The notes: generated by a model not told the origin, from the letters alone. A stretch of 64,000 nucleotides of DNA from Streptantibioticus ferralitis (GCF_029223525.1 NZ_JARHTQ010000026.1:1-64000), one strand, 5' to 3'. Numbered from the stretch's first letter, positions 34,419-43,295 are shown. Made by a program: numbers and translations.

Positions 34419-35099
34419 TTACTTCAGGGACGCCAGGGCTTCCTTGGCGGCCTGCTGGGTGTCCTTGTCCATTTCGTCGGCCTTGGGCTTGTCATCACCC
34501 TGCATACCCGCGCCGTTGAAGTCGACCACCACCACGACGTTGGCGGAGCGGGCCACCACGGTCGCGTTGTGGTAGGCGTCGTCGCCCTTCTTGTCGTCCC
34601 AGGTGACGAGGGTGGCGCCGTCGCCGAGGCCGCTCAGCTGGGTGGCCTTGGGGCTGGACGCCTTGCCGGTGGTGCTCGTTACGGCCTGCTGGTACGAGGT
34701 CTTGGCCTGGTCCTCCGCGGAAGCGGTGGGTATCGAGTCGAACCGCTGGAAGGAGTCGTCCAGGTAGCGGAACTGGTACCCGTCCAGACCGTTCCAGGAG
34801 CAGCCGCCGCGGGTCTTGGAATCGGTCGACTTCGCCGCCGATCCGTTCGGGTCCTTCGCGCTCTGCACCAGGTGGTTGACGGTGTCCGGGGACATGGCCT
34901 TGCACGGGTCCGGAATCGCCTTGTACTTGGCCGCGGCGAGGGACGAAGAGGTGGCGGACGCGGTGGACGGCGATCCGCTCTGCCCCTGCTGGCCGTTCGG
35001 CGAGGAACCGGATCCCGAGGAGCAGCCGGTGATCAGCATCACCGGCACGGCGGCGCATGCGAGCAGGCGGGCGAGGCGCGGAGCAGCTGGTCTGTGCAT
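34419..35099 (-). CDS. DUF3558 family lipoprotein
   Basis: A 226-residue secreted lipoprotein. The signal peptide (about residues 1-24) ends in a lipobox (VMLITGCSSGS), followed by a Gly/Ser-rich linker. The globular domain contains PDPCKAMSPDTVNHLVQSAK and GGCSWNGLDGYQFRYLDDSF, where the two Cys residues are typical of DUF3558 and likely form a disulfide. Function unknown; members are found on the outer face of the actinobacterial membrane. It lies downstream of a paralogue, and the pair likely arose by duplication. Confidence 0.85.
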   Translation of the reverse strand: MHRPAAPRLARLLACAAVPVMLITGCSSGSGSSPNGQQGQSGSPSTASATSSSLAAAKYKAIPDPCKAMSPDTVNHLVQSAKDPNGSAAKSTDSKTRGGCSWNGLDGYQFRYLDDSFQRFDSIPTASAEDQAKTSYQQAVTSTTGKASSPKATQLSGLGDGATLVTWDDKKGDDAYHNATVVARSANVVVVVDFNGAGMQGDDKPKADEMDKDTQQAAKEALASLK

Positions 35100-35248
35100 G
35101 GGTCCTTCTGTCGTTGTGGGGCGGTTGTTGCGTGACGCGCGACCGTCCCGGCCGCAGACGTAAATGGACACAATACGTGCTCTGCGTGGCGCGCTGTCCT
35201 TGTGCGCACCGGATGTGCTATTCGTCTCGCCGGTGCCTGGTGGGCACT

Positions 35249-36115
35249 CTATTCTTCGATTTTCTTGGCCAGTTCCTGTGCGAGGCCGTGCGCGCCCAGC
35301 TGCAGATCGAGGCTCTGCGGCATCACCGACGCATTGCTGGACCACTGCGAGAACTCGATGGTGACCAGCACGTTGGCGGTACGGAACACCACCGTCACGT
35401 CCCGGTGCACGCCGGAATCGCGGGTCATCAGGGCGTCGTTGAGGAATGCCTCGTCGCCGATGCCGCCGACCCGCCGGGGGGCGGTGTCGGGGGCGGCGCT
35501 CGCGGAGGCGCTCCCGGAGGGCGGGGGTGTCGACGGTGACTGCGAGGGCGACGCGTTGGCGCTGGCGCCGGGGGTCGGGCTCTGGCTCGGCCCCGGGCTC
35601 TGGCCGGGGGTCCCGCTGGGGGCGGGTGTCTCGACCGGGATGTGCGCGGCCGCCGCCAGCTGCTGGTACTCCTGTGCCGCCTTGTCCTCGTCGCTGACGG
35701 CCGGGTCGTAGCTGACCACTCGCTCGAAGTCGACGTGCAGATAGCGGTTGCCCCCCGAGACCGAGCCGCTCCACTTGCAGCCGACCCGGCGGTCGGTGTC
35801 GAAGGTGACCGCGGCCTCGCCGCCGTAGTCCTGCGAGTTGGGCAGCAGCTGGTGCAGCGTGCCGGAGCTCACGGCGCCGCAGGGCTCGGGGAGGGTGCGG
35901 TACTTGCCGGGCGGGGCGGCGCTCGCGGAGTCGGTGCGACTGCTGATGCCCGAGTTGTCGGTGGCGCTACCGGTGCTGCCGGGGCCTGAGCAGCCGGTGA
36001 GGGCGGCCAGCGCGGTGAGCGAGAGGACGCCCGCTATGGCGCCACCGGTGCGGCGCATCCTGGGCGTGGGTGTGTTGCCGGTCAGTCCTTCCCCGGGCAC
36101 TCCCCTTGGCGTCAC
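35249..36115 (-). CDS. DUF3558-like lipoprotein, paralogue of the neighbour
   Basis: A protein of up to 288 residues with a signal peptide and lipobox (ALAALTGCSGPG). It shares the PEPCGAVSSGTLHQLLPN and VGCKWSG pattern with the DUF3558 gene just downstream. A long Pro/Ser/Ala insert (about residues 160-215) splits the domain, and the C-terminal part (VVFRTANVLVTIEFSQW) resumes the fold. The start is uncertain: GTG at 36115 has an AAAGGGG site, while ATG at 36058 would give a shorter, more usual signal peptide (MRRTGGAIAGVLSLTA). Function unknown. Confidence 0.78.
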   Translation of the reverse strand: MTPRGVPGEGLTGNTPTPRMRRTGGAIAGVLSLTALAALTGCSGPGSTGSATDNSGISSRTDSASAAPPGKYRTLPEPCGAVSSGTLHQLLPNSQDYGGEAAVTFDTDRRVGCKWSGSVSGGNRYLHVDFERVVSYDPAVSDEDKAAQEYQQLAAAAHIPVETPAPSGTPGQSPGPSQSPTPGASANASPSQSPSTPPPSGSASASAAPDTAPRRVGGIGDEAFLNDALMTRDSGVHRDVTVVFRTANVLVTIEFSQWSSNASVMPQSLDLQLGAHGLAQELAKKIEE

Positions 36116-36335
36116 TGGCCTGGCCCCTTTCGAAAACGCGTTGCCGCTGCGGGGCGGCCCGTGAACACAATGTCTATCGCAGACATCGGCGGTGCCGCCG
36201 GTCGCGTGTGTTGATTGGGTTGTTTCGCCCCCGAATCTTGTTTTGACTAAGAAGCGCTAAATTTTGCCCGTTTTGTCGTTAGTTTCAGCCGGTAAGTCCA
36301 ACACTGAAAGCAGTGAGTCCGACCCAGGGGGAGAG

Positions 36336-37529
36336 ATGACGTACACCGAGGTGCCCGGCGTCCGGGTACCGATCCGCATGTGGACCGATCCGGCCACCGT
36401 CGAGGACGTGGCGATGCAGCAGCTGCGCAACGTCTCGTCGCTGCCGTGGATCGAGGGACTGGCCGTGATGCCGGACGTGCACTACGGCAAGGGCGCGACC
36501 GTCGGTTCGGTCATCGCCATGAGGGGTGCCGTCTGCCCGGCGGCGGTCGGCGTGGACATCGGCTGCGGGATGAGCGCGGTGCGGACCTCGCTGACCGAGA
36601 ACGACCTGCCCGGTGACCTCTCCCGCCTCCGATCCAAGATCGAACAGGCCATTCCGGTCGGCCGCGGCATGCACGACGACCCGGTTGACCCGCGCCGCCT
36701 GTACGGGGTCCCGGCCGCGGACTGGGACGGGTTCTGGTCCGGGTTCGACGGCCTGGCGGAAGCGGTGAAGTTCCGGGAGGAGCGGGCGACCAAGCAGATG
36801 GGAACGCTTGGGTCCGGAAACCACTTCATCGAAGTGTGTACGGACGCCACCGGTTCCGTCTGGCTGATGCTGCACTCCGGGTCCCGCAACATCGGCAAGG
36901 AGCTGGCCGAGTACCACATCGGCGAGGCCCGGAAGCTGCCGCACAACCAGGGCCTGATCGATCGCGACCTGGCGGTGTTCATCGCGGACACCCCGCAGAT
37001 GGCCGCCTACCGCCGTGACCTCTTCTGGGCGCAGGAGTACGCCAGGCGGAACCGTTCCATCATGATGGCGCTGCTGCAGGACGTGGTGCGCAGGGAGTTC
37101 AGGAAGGCGAAGGTGACCTTCGACGAGGTGATCTCCTGCCACCACAACTACGTCAGCGAGGAGCGCTACGAGGGCATGGACCTGCTCGTCACGCGCAAGG
37201 GCGCGATCAAGGCGGGCGGCGGGGACTACGGCATCATCCCGGGTTCCATGGGCACCGGTTCGTACATCGTGCGCGGCCTGGGCAACGAGGCGTCGTTCAA
37301 CTCGGCCTCGCACGGCGCCGGTCGGAAGATGAGCCGCAACGCCGCGAAGAAGCGGTTCTCCACACGCGATCTGGAAGAGCAGACGCGCGGCGTGGAGTGC
37401 CGCAAGGACTCCGGCGTGGTCGACGAGATCCCAGGCGCCTACAAGCCGATCGAGCGCGTCATCGACCAGCAGCGCGACCTCGTGGAGGTCGTGGCAAGGC
37501 TCAAGCAGGTCGTCTGCGTCAAGGGCTGA
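36336..37529 (+). CDS. rtcB: RtcB-family RNA ligase
   Basis: A 397-residue RNA-splicing ligase that joins 2',3'-cyclic phosphate or 3'-phosphate ends to 5'-OH RNA, using GTP and Mn2+. Motifs include VMPDVHYGKGATVGSVIAM, the metal site VGVDIGCGMSAVRT (catalytic Cys), GTLGSGNHFIEV, the HSGSRNIG stretch and the C-terminal SHGAGRKMSR with the guanylylated His. ATG at 36336 follows GGGGGAGAG. It stands alone here, without archease or an RtcR regulator. The upstream 150 bases are markedly AT-rich and probably hold the promoter. Confidence 0.94.
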   Translation: MTYTEVPGVRVPIRMWTDPATVEDVAMQQLRNVSSLPWIEGLAVMPDVHYGKGATVGSVIAMRGAVCPAAVGVDIGCGMSAVRTSLTENDLPGDLSRLRSKIEQAIPVGRGMHDDPVDPRRLYGVPAADWDGFWSGFDGLAEAVKFREERATKQMGTLGSGNHFIEVCTDATGSVWLMLHSGSRNIGKELAEYHIGEARKLPHNQGLIDRDLAVFIADTPQMAAYRRDLFWAQEYARRNRSIMMALLQDVVRREFRKAKVTFDEVISCHHNYVSEERYEGMDLLVTRKGAIKAGGGDYGIIPGSMGTGSYIVRGLGNEASFNSASHGAGRKMSRNAAKKRFSTRDLEEQTRGVECRKDSGVVDEIPGAYKPIERVIDQQRDLVEVVARLKQVVCVKG

Positions 37530-37551
37530 TTCCCTGCACCACGAGGCGCGA

Positions 37552-37571
37552 CCCGGCGGAGGAGCGCCGGG
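37552..37571. terminator. Small hairpin after rtcB
   Basis: A 7-bp stem (CCCGGCG with CGCCGGG) lies 22 bases past the rtcB stop, before the convergent gene at 37630. There is no T-run, so the support is weak. Confidence 0.4.
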
Positions 37572-37629
37572 AAGGGCCGGCGATCGGACGATCCGTAGGT
37601 AACGGAGCTGCCCGGTGGGGCGGTTGACG

Positions 37630-38139
37630 TCAGCCGCGCCTGCGCGAGACCAGGAACACCGCGGCGCAGACGGCGACCAGGGTGGCGGCAGCGGCGGCGC
37701 TCCAGAGCCAGACCGTGGGGCCGGATGACGAGTGGGTGGCGATGGCCGCCTTCGGGGCGGCGCCGTCCGGCACGGTCATGGTCGCCTCGCCACGGCCCAG
37801 CGCGGGAAAGCCGGACTCCACGCTGACCTTCCACCGCCCGGCGGGCAGTGCCTCGGCGGTGGTGAACGTCGCGGTGCCGCCCGGCACCTCCACCAGGCGC
37901 CACGGCCCTGCGGTCCGCCGGCCGTCGGCGGAGACCGCGCTGAGCGTCGCGGACAGGGTCTCGGTGACCGGATCGCCGTCGTTGTCCCAGCTGGCGACGG
38001 TCCGTACGTGTCCGCCGTCCTGGCCGCTGATCCGGAAGTCGATGGTGTCGCCGTGGGCGGCGGCGGACCCGGCGGTGCCGAGGACGACCGCCCCGCAGAG
38101 CGCGATCACGGCGGGCAGGGCGGCGAAGTGCTTACGCAT
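37630..38139 (-). CDS. Secreted, membrane-anchored protein of unknown function
   Basis: A 169-residue protein with a cleavable signal peptide (about residues 1-28, ending GSAAA before HGDTIDF), a beta-rich extracellular domain and a C-terminal membrane helix (about 143-165) followed by SRRRG. This gives a single-pass surface protein. It starts AHGD after cleavage, reminiscent of CopC-like or YtkA-like domains, but I cannot confirm a family. It lies downstream of the secreted metalloprotease gene, separated from it by a strong terminator. Confidence 0.68.
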   Translation of the reverse strand: MRKHFAALPAVIALCGAVVLGTAGSAAAHGDTIDFRISGQDGGHVRTVASWDNDGDPVTETLSATLSAVSADGRRTAGPWRLVEVPGGTATFTTAEALPAGRWKVSVESGFPALGRGEATMTVPDGAAPKAAIATHSSSGPTVWLWSAAAAATLVAVCAAVFLVSRRRG

Positions 38140-38166
38140 GGGGCTCCTCAGGGGGTGCGGGGGAAG

Positions 38167-38204
38167 GCGGTACGGGCCTGCCGGGCGAGGCAGGCCCGTA
38201 CCGC
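38167..38204 (-). terminator. Strong hairpin after the metalloprotease gene
   Basis: A perfect 16-bp stem (38167-38182 with 38189-38204; GCGGTACGGGCCTGCC and its complement) with a 6-base loop lies 8 bases beyond the metalloprotease stop. Confidence 0.75.
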
Positions 38205-38211
38205 GAGGGGG

Positions 38212-40344
38212 TCAGGCGACCGGCTGAACGGTCCAGTTCTGGTAGCCCTGGTCATCGGGCTGCTGGAGCTCCAGCAACTGACCGCCGTAGTACTCGCGGC
38301 CGCTGATGCCGAGGGCGAGGGAGGAACCCTCGGGCGTGAGCGTGTAGCCGCCGCCGCTGGGAGTGAGCTTCCAGTGCTGTACGGCGGAGTCGGTGCACGG
38401 CTCCTGCATCACGAACTGGCCCTCGACGAGATCACCGCCAGGCTGCAGGCACTTGCCGGACAGCGCCGACTTGATCCGTACCAGACCGCTGCCCGCGTCG
38501 TCGAAGATCCACTGCTGGTTCGCGTACCCGGTGCGCTGGTAGCCGATCAGGACCGTACCGTCGTTGGTGGAGCCGCCCCACATGTCCGCGGACTGCCCGG
38601 TGAGGCTGTTGAACATCAGGTACGGCTTCCCGGGCTGGGTCGTGCCGTCGCCGGAACCGCCCTGCTTCAGCGTGTGGAAGGCCGCCTGGTGGCCGGGCGT
38701 GGAGACGTTGCCGTTCTGGTCCCGTACGGCGATGGCGAGGGTGTAGGCGGTGTCCGGCCGCAGGTAGACCACGCGCGCCACGGTCGACCGCACGGTGCCG
38801 AGCGAGTGGCCGTTCAGCACGATCTCGTAGCCCGCCGCCGAGGAGACGGCCTGCCAGCTGACCGTGGCCGAGTTCTGCGTCACCTGGCTGACCGCCGCGT
38901 CCGGTCCGCTGGACGTCGAGGTGGACGTCGGGGACGGCGTGGGGCCCGGGTTGGGGTTGGGGCCGGTCCCGTTGGCGCCGATCAGGAACTGGTTGTTGGC
39001 CACGTTCCAGTGCGAGGACAGATAACTACCCGTCTTGGGGTTGGTGTTGAAGTAGTCGTCGTGCCGGCAGTCGAGTCGCTCGGCGTAGACCGGATCCGCA
39101 CATACGACGTGCATCTGCGGATAGTACGGGTAGTCCGAGTAGCACATCAGGTCGTTGGTGTCGGTGCAGTGGCCGCCCTTGCTGGAGTCGGGGGCGCTGT
39201 TGTTCACCGCCCCGAGGTTGTGGCCGAGTTCATGGGCCGCGGTGGCACCGCTCCAGCAGCCGCTGTCCGTCCGTCCGTACGACGGGCCGAAGTTGCTGGT
39301 GTTGTCCTGCCCGGGACGCTCGTCCCCGTTGAACGTACCGATGCCGCAGTACACCTGCGCGTCGGCGAAGACCATGTACTTGCGGTCGCGGCGGTTGAAG
39401 CCCTGCGCGGCCAACGCGTCGTTGGTGGCGCCGAACTCCTTGAGGGTCGAGGCCGACAGTTCGACGTCCAGCACCGATACCGTGCAGTCCGACTCGGTGA
39501 CGAACCGGACGTGGCGGGTGCCACCGGTCTCCTGCGCGCTGGCGTTGTAGATGACGTCGGTGTCCGCCGCCCACTTCTTGAACGACGGCAGGTACTGCGC
39601 GTACCGGTCCTGCCCGGGGGCGTGGGCGTACAGCACCTGTACGCGGTTACCGGTGATGCCGTCGCCGTCGCACGCCACCTTGGAGCCGGACGGCGTGTCG
39701 GCCCGCGAGGACGGTTTGGTGGAGGCCGCCACGGTGGAGCCGTTGCGGGCGTCCAGCACCGGCGGCGCGCCCTTCAACAGGTCGGCGGTGGACGGGTTCT
39801 GCGCCGTGGTCTGGCCGCCGTGCAGCACCGGAGCCTTGGCGGACGCCTGCACGGCGGGCGCGGTCAGCTTGTGGATGTCCACACCCTTGGGTGCCGCGTC
39901 CGGCCCGTGCGTACACAGCCGGGCCTTGGCCACCTGGTACTCGCCGGTGCACCGGTCGTCCTTGGGGGCGGCGACCAGACCGGCGTAGACCATGCCGCGA
40001 CGCGGGTCGCTCTTGGGCACGGTGCGCAGCGGGGTGGGCGGTTCGTCGTGCTGCGGGGTGGCGGCGGGGGCGGCGGGTACGGCCACGGCCGGTGCCGCCG
40101 TCGTCGGCCGCCCGCCGGTTCCGGCGCCGACGGCGACGGCGCCCGCGACGAGCCCGGCGGCGGTCGCCATCGCGGCGGCGAGGAGGACGCCGCGGCGCTT
40201 GCGGGTACGCCGGTGGGTGGCTCTCGGTATCTGCCTTCTGTGCGCGTTTCCGCGCGTCTCTCTGTGTGACAACGCCGTCACCAATCTGGTCAATTTTGGA
40301 TCAACAGGGCGGATATCGGGTGTGCTTGGCGGCGGGGCTGGCAA
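38212..40344 (-). CDS. Secreted zinc metalloprotease with FN3 and ricin-type lectin domains
   Basis: A protein of up to 710 residues. A basic N-terminus and hydrophobic segment (about 52-73) serve as signal or anchor. The reprolysin-like metalloprotease domain (about 225-460) has TAAHELGHNLGAVNNSAP and a Met-turn at NDLMCYSD. An FN3 domain (about 480-565) and a ricin-B beta-trefoil (about 575-708, two Q-x-W-like repeats) follow. The position of the usual third zinc ligand is Asn, so the metal site may use another residue. The start is uncertain because the first 40 codons lie in AT-rich DNA; a GTG near 40284 is also possible. Probably degrades an extracellular protein after binding carbohydrate. 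Confidence 0.83.
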   Translation of the reverse strand: MPAPPPSTPDIRPVDPKLTRLVTALSHRETRGNAHRRQIPRATHRRTRKRRGVLLAAAMATAAGLVAGAVAVGAGTGGRPTTAAPAVAVPAAPAATPQHDEPPTPLRTVPKSDPRRGMVYAGLVAAPKDDRCTGEYQVAKARLCTHGPDAAPKGVDIHKLTAPAVQASAKAPVLHGGQTTAQNPSTADLLKGAPPVLDARNGSTVAASTKPSSRADTPSGSKVACDGDGITGNRVQVLYAHAPGQDRYAQYLPSFKKWAADTDVIYNASAQETGGTRHVRFVTESDCTVSVLDVELSASTLKEFGATNDALAAQGFNRRDRKYMVFADAQVYCGIGTFNGDERPGQDNTSNFGPSYGRTDSGCWSGATAAHELGHNLGAVNNSAPDSSKGGHCTDTNDLMCYSDYPYYPQMHVVCADPVYAERLDCRHDDYFNTNPKTGSYLSSHWNVANNQFLIGANGTGPNPNPGPTPSPTSTSTSSGPDAAVSQVTQNSATVSWQAVSSAAGYEIVLNGHSLGTVRSTVARVVYLRPDTAYTLAIAVRDQNGNVSTPGHQAAFHTLKQGGSGDGTTQPGKPYLMFNSLTGQSADMWGGSTNDGTVLIGYQRTGYANQQWIFDDAGSGLVRIKSALSGKCLQPGGDLVEGQFVMQEPCTDSAVQHWKLTPSGGGYTLTPEGSSLALGISGREYYGGQLLELQQPDDQGYQNWTVQPVA

Positions 40345-40420
40345 CGCCCGCGCGCGGCGACACCCGTGTGGGGGTAAGGGGTATGGGGTGGGCGGAGCGG
40401 TCCGCGGACCTACCGAACGG

Positions 40421-42226
40421 TCACAGCCGCGTTCCGAAGTCCTGGGTCCACCAGGGGCCGCCGGAGCCGTAGTCGACCCCGATGCCGACCTCCTGCAAAG
40501 AGCAGTTGAGGATGTTCGCCCGGTGCCCCGGGCTGTGCATCCACTCGTCCATCACCTGGGCCGGGCCCTGCTGCCCGTAGGCGATGTTCTCCGCGTAGGC
40601 GCTCCACTGGTATCCGGCGGCGGTGATGCGGTCGCCTGGACCGGCGCCGTCCGGGTTGGTGTGGTCGAAGAAGTGGCGGGCGGACATGTCGTCGGACTGC
40701 CGCTGGGCCGCGGTCTGCAGCGCGTTGTTCATGCGCAGCGGCGCGCAACCGTGTTGCCCGCGTGCGGCGTTGAGCAGGTACAGCACCTGCTGCTGGACGG
40801 TCGGCGGCGGCGCCGTGGTGGGGCGCGGGCGGGGGCGGGGTGCGACGGGCCGGTGGGTCGGCGGCTTCGCCGTCCTGGTGGGCCGCGGGGTCGGGGTGGG
40901 GCTGGGGGAGAGGGAGACGGCGGGCGGCGGTGTGGTCCGCGCGGCGGCCACGGGAGCGGCCGGGGCCGGATCATCCGGCGCCACTGTGAAGTACAGGGCC
41001 CCCGCGAGAACGGCCGCCGCGGCCGCGCCCGCGACCCGCGGCCGGTTGCCGAACCGCCGCCGCCCGTGCCGGCCGGACGGCCGCCGGGGCGCGTCCGCCG
41101 AGTGCCGTCCGGCGCTGTGATGACCCGCGGCCGGACCCGGGTTGGCGGCGGCGCCGCCGTGGCCGCCCGTGCTCTGGGCGGGGATGCTGTGCGGCTGGCC
41201 GGTAGCGGCTGGGCCGTGGCCGGTGGCGTGCGGGGTGCCGGTGGGGTGCTGCCAGGGCGGGGTGGCGTGGCTGGGTGCCTGGGTGTTGCCGAATGCGTGG
41301 GTGGCGGCTGCGTGGCCGCCGGCCATGTGCCCGCTCGCGCCGTGGGCGCCCGCGCCGTGCCCCGCAGTTCCGCTGTGTCCCGCGGTCCCGCTGTGTCCCG
41401 CGGTCCCGCTGTGTCCGGTGGCCGCGTGGAGGGCCGAGGGTATCGCCCCGCCGCCCGCGGCCAGGCCGGCCGGTAGCGGGAGGAGCGCACAGCCGACCAG
41501 GAGGCCCTCGGCGGGGACCAGATCGGTCCACTGGCCGCAGCAGGCCGCGCACTCGCGGGTGTGGCGGGCTATTCGCTTGCGCCACAGGGCGCTGGGCGCG
41601 CCGTCCCAAGCCGCCGTGACCAGATCCAACTCCGTGCAGCGCGGTACCGCCCACAGAGCGCGGACCACCACACGGGCGGTCTCCAACTGGGCCTTCATCC
41701 GCTGGATCCGTACCGCGGCATGCTGCGGGGAGAGCTCCAGCGCGATGGCCACCTCCGCGCGGGTCAGCTCCCCGGCGGCCTCCAGCCACCACAGCGACAG
41801 CAGCGCGCGGTCGTCGGCGTCCAGCCAGCGGGTCGCCTCGGCGACCTGGCGCCGCTGGCCGGACAGTCCCAGCCGCACGATGGTCAGATCCACGAAGTCC
41901 GCGCCGGGGTCGGCCACATCAAGGGCGTCGTCCAAGCCGCCACCGGTGGAGCCGAGTTGCCGGAACCGCCAGTTCCGGCGCACCTGGTTCATCGCGATGG
42001 CCACCAGCCACGACCTGAAGCACGCCGGATCACGCAGCCCGGCGAGCCCGTCGATCATGTGGAGCATGGTCTCCTGCACCACATCGTCGACGTCCGGGTG
42101 ACCGTTGAGCGCCCGGCCGACGACGTTGTACACCAACGGCAGGTACTCGGCGACGAGTTCGTCCTGCGCCCGAGGGTCCCCGCTCTGCGCCGCCACCACG
42201 GTGGTGGCCCCCCGTGTGTTCTCCAC
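40421..42226 (-). CDS. Membrane-tethered sigma-70 family factor fused to a CAP/SCP domain
   Basis: A 601-residue fusion. Region 2 (about residues 22-88: LVAEYLPLVYNVVGRAL, VDDVVQETMLHMIDGL) and region 4 (about 125-190: LTRAEVAIALELSPQHAAVR) form an ECF-type sigma factor. Residues 222-230 (HTRECAACC) resemble the zinc motif of anti-sigma factors. A His-rich Gly/Ala/Ser segment (about 265-385) with three GHSGTA repeats follows, then Arg-rich residues and one membrane helix (about 398-415), a Pro/Thr-rich wall-spanning stretch and a CAP domain (about 476-601: ARHFFDHTNPDG, YAENIAYG, MHSPGHRANIL). The CAP domain would be outside the cell. GTG 42226 is used with GAAGAAGG upstream. It lies upstream of the metalloprotease gene on the same strand. 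Confidence 0.88.
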   Translation of the reverse strand: MENTRGATTVVAAQSGDPRAQDELVAEYLPLVYNVVGRALNGHPDVDDVVQETMLHMIDGLAGLRDPACFRSWLVAIAMNQVRRNWRFRQLGSTGGGLDDALDVADPGADFVDLTIVRLGLSGQRRQVAEATRWLDADDRALLSLWWLEAAGELTRAEVAIALELSPQHAAVRIQRMKAQLETARVVVRALWAVPRCTELDLVTAAWDGAPSALWRKRIARHTRECAACCGQWTDLVPAEGLLVGCALLPLPAGLAAGGGAIPSALHAATGHSGTAGHSGTAGHSGTAGHGAGAHGASGHMAGGHAAATHAFGNTQAPSHATPPWQHPTGTPHATGHGPAATGQPHSIPAQSTGGHGGAAANPGPAAGHHSAGRHSADAPRRPSGRHGRRRFGNRPRVAGAAAAAVLAGALYFTVAPDDPAPAAPVAAARTTPPPAVSLSPSPTPTPRPTRTAKPPTHRPVAPRPRPRPTTAPPPTVQQQVLYLLNAARGQHGCAPLRMNNALQTAAQRQSDDMSARHFFDHTNPDGAGPGDRITAAGYQWSAYAENIAYGQQGPAQVMDEWMHSPGHRANILNCSLQEVGIGVDYGSGGPWWTQDFGTRL

Positions 42227-42304
42227 GCCCGTCCACCTTCTTCCCCGGCCTCGCGGCCAACATCTCTCCGACACATGGGAGATCTGGTCAGCGGACCGGG
42301 ATAA

Positions 42305-42333
42305 CGGAAAACCGCCGAAGATTTTCTGGCGGG
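42305..42333 (-). terminator. Intrinsic terminator after the SDR gene
   Basis: On the minus strand, CCGCC pairs with GGCGG around an 11-base loop and is followed by TTTTCC. It begins just beyond the SDR stop, ahead of the sigma-CAP gene. Confidence 0.55.
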
Positions 42334-42337
42334 TGCG

Positions 42338-43093
42338 TCAGCCCTCGCGGTGCACCTTGTAGTTGGACGCCTGGGCGCGTGGCCGGACGACCAGCAGGTC
42401 GATGTTGACGTGCGAGGGACGGGTGACCGCCCAGTCCACCGTGTCGGCGATGTCCTCGGCGGTGAGCGGCTCGGCGACGCCCGCGTAGACGGCGGCGGCC
42501 TTGTCCTCGTCGCCCGCGTAGCGGTTCTTGGCGAACTCCTCCGTCTTGACCATGCCCGGCGCGATCTCGATGACCCGTACCGGCTCGCCGCACAGTTCCA
42601 GGCGCAGCGTCTCGGCGATGACATGGGCGCCGTGCTTGGCGGCCACGTAGCCGCCGCCGCCTTCGTAGGTGGCCAGGCCCGCGGTGGAGGACAGCACGAC
42701 GATCGTGCCGTCGCCGCTGGCCCGCAGGGCGGGCAGCAGGGCCTGGGTGAGGTGCAGCACGCCGAGGACGTTGACCTCGTACATGGCACGCCAGTCGGCG
42801 GGTTCCGCCGCGTCGATCCGGTCGGCGCCGAGCGCGCCGCCCGCGTTGTTGACCAGTACGTCGCAGCGGTCCAGGCTCGCGGCGAAGGCGTTCACGGCCG
42901 CGCGGTCGGTCACATCGAGGGCGTGGGCGACCGCCTCCTGGCCCGCCTCCGCCAGCTCGGCGGCGAGCGCCTCGACGCGATCGGTGCGGCGGGCGGCGAG
43001 CACGACGCGGTATCCGGACGCGGCGAGCCGACGGGCCGTGGCGGCACCGATCCCGCTGCTCGCTCCGGTGACTACTGCGGTGCGGCGGCTCAT
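42338..43093 (-). CDS. SDR-family NAD(P)-dependent oxidoreductase
   Basis: A 251-residue classical short-chain dehydrogenase. It has TAVVTGASSGIGAATARRLA (cofactor glycines), ALDVTD, VLVNNAGGALG and the catalytic Ser plus YxxxK (VLSSTAGLATYEGGGGYVAAK). Arg residues after the second strand (LAARRTDR) suggest NADP(H). ATG start at 43093. Substrate unknown; serine or 3-hydroxy acid dehydrogenases of the YdfG type are similar. It is upstream of the sigma-CAP gene with a terminator between them. Confidence 0.9.
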   Translation of the reverse strand: MSRRTAVVTGASSGIGAATARRLAASGYRVVLAARRTDRVEALAAELAEAGQEAVAHALDVTDRAAVNAFAASLDRCDVLVNNAGGALGADRIDAAEPADWRAMYEVNVLGVLHLTQALLPALRASGDGTIVVLSSTAGLATYEGGGGYVAAKHGAHVIAETLRLELCGEPVRVIEIAPGMVKTEEFAKNRYAGDEDKAAAVYAGVAEPLTAEDIADTVDWAVTRPSHVNIDLLVVRPRAQASNYKVHREG

Positions 43094-43295
43094 TCTGCGC
43101 GTCTCCCTCGGTGCGTCCGGATCTTTGTGCGGTCAGCGTAACGCCGTACCGGAACCACCTGTGGCTGACTGATCCGGCGGGCCGCCCGCCGCGCCCGGCG
43201 TGGGCGTATGAACCGCGGCGCAGTCGACCGCCCCCGCGGCATCGGCCGCACGCCGAGGCGCGGACCGTGCCGCACGGCCCGGCGGAGGGGGAGCG

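Noticed and set aside
37732-40269. 845-codon plus-strand frame opposite the metalloprotease gene
   Set aside because: Low-complexity translation of the antisense strand. The minus-strand gene has clear protease and lectin motifs.
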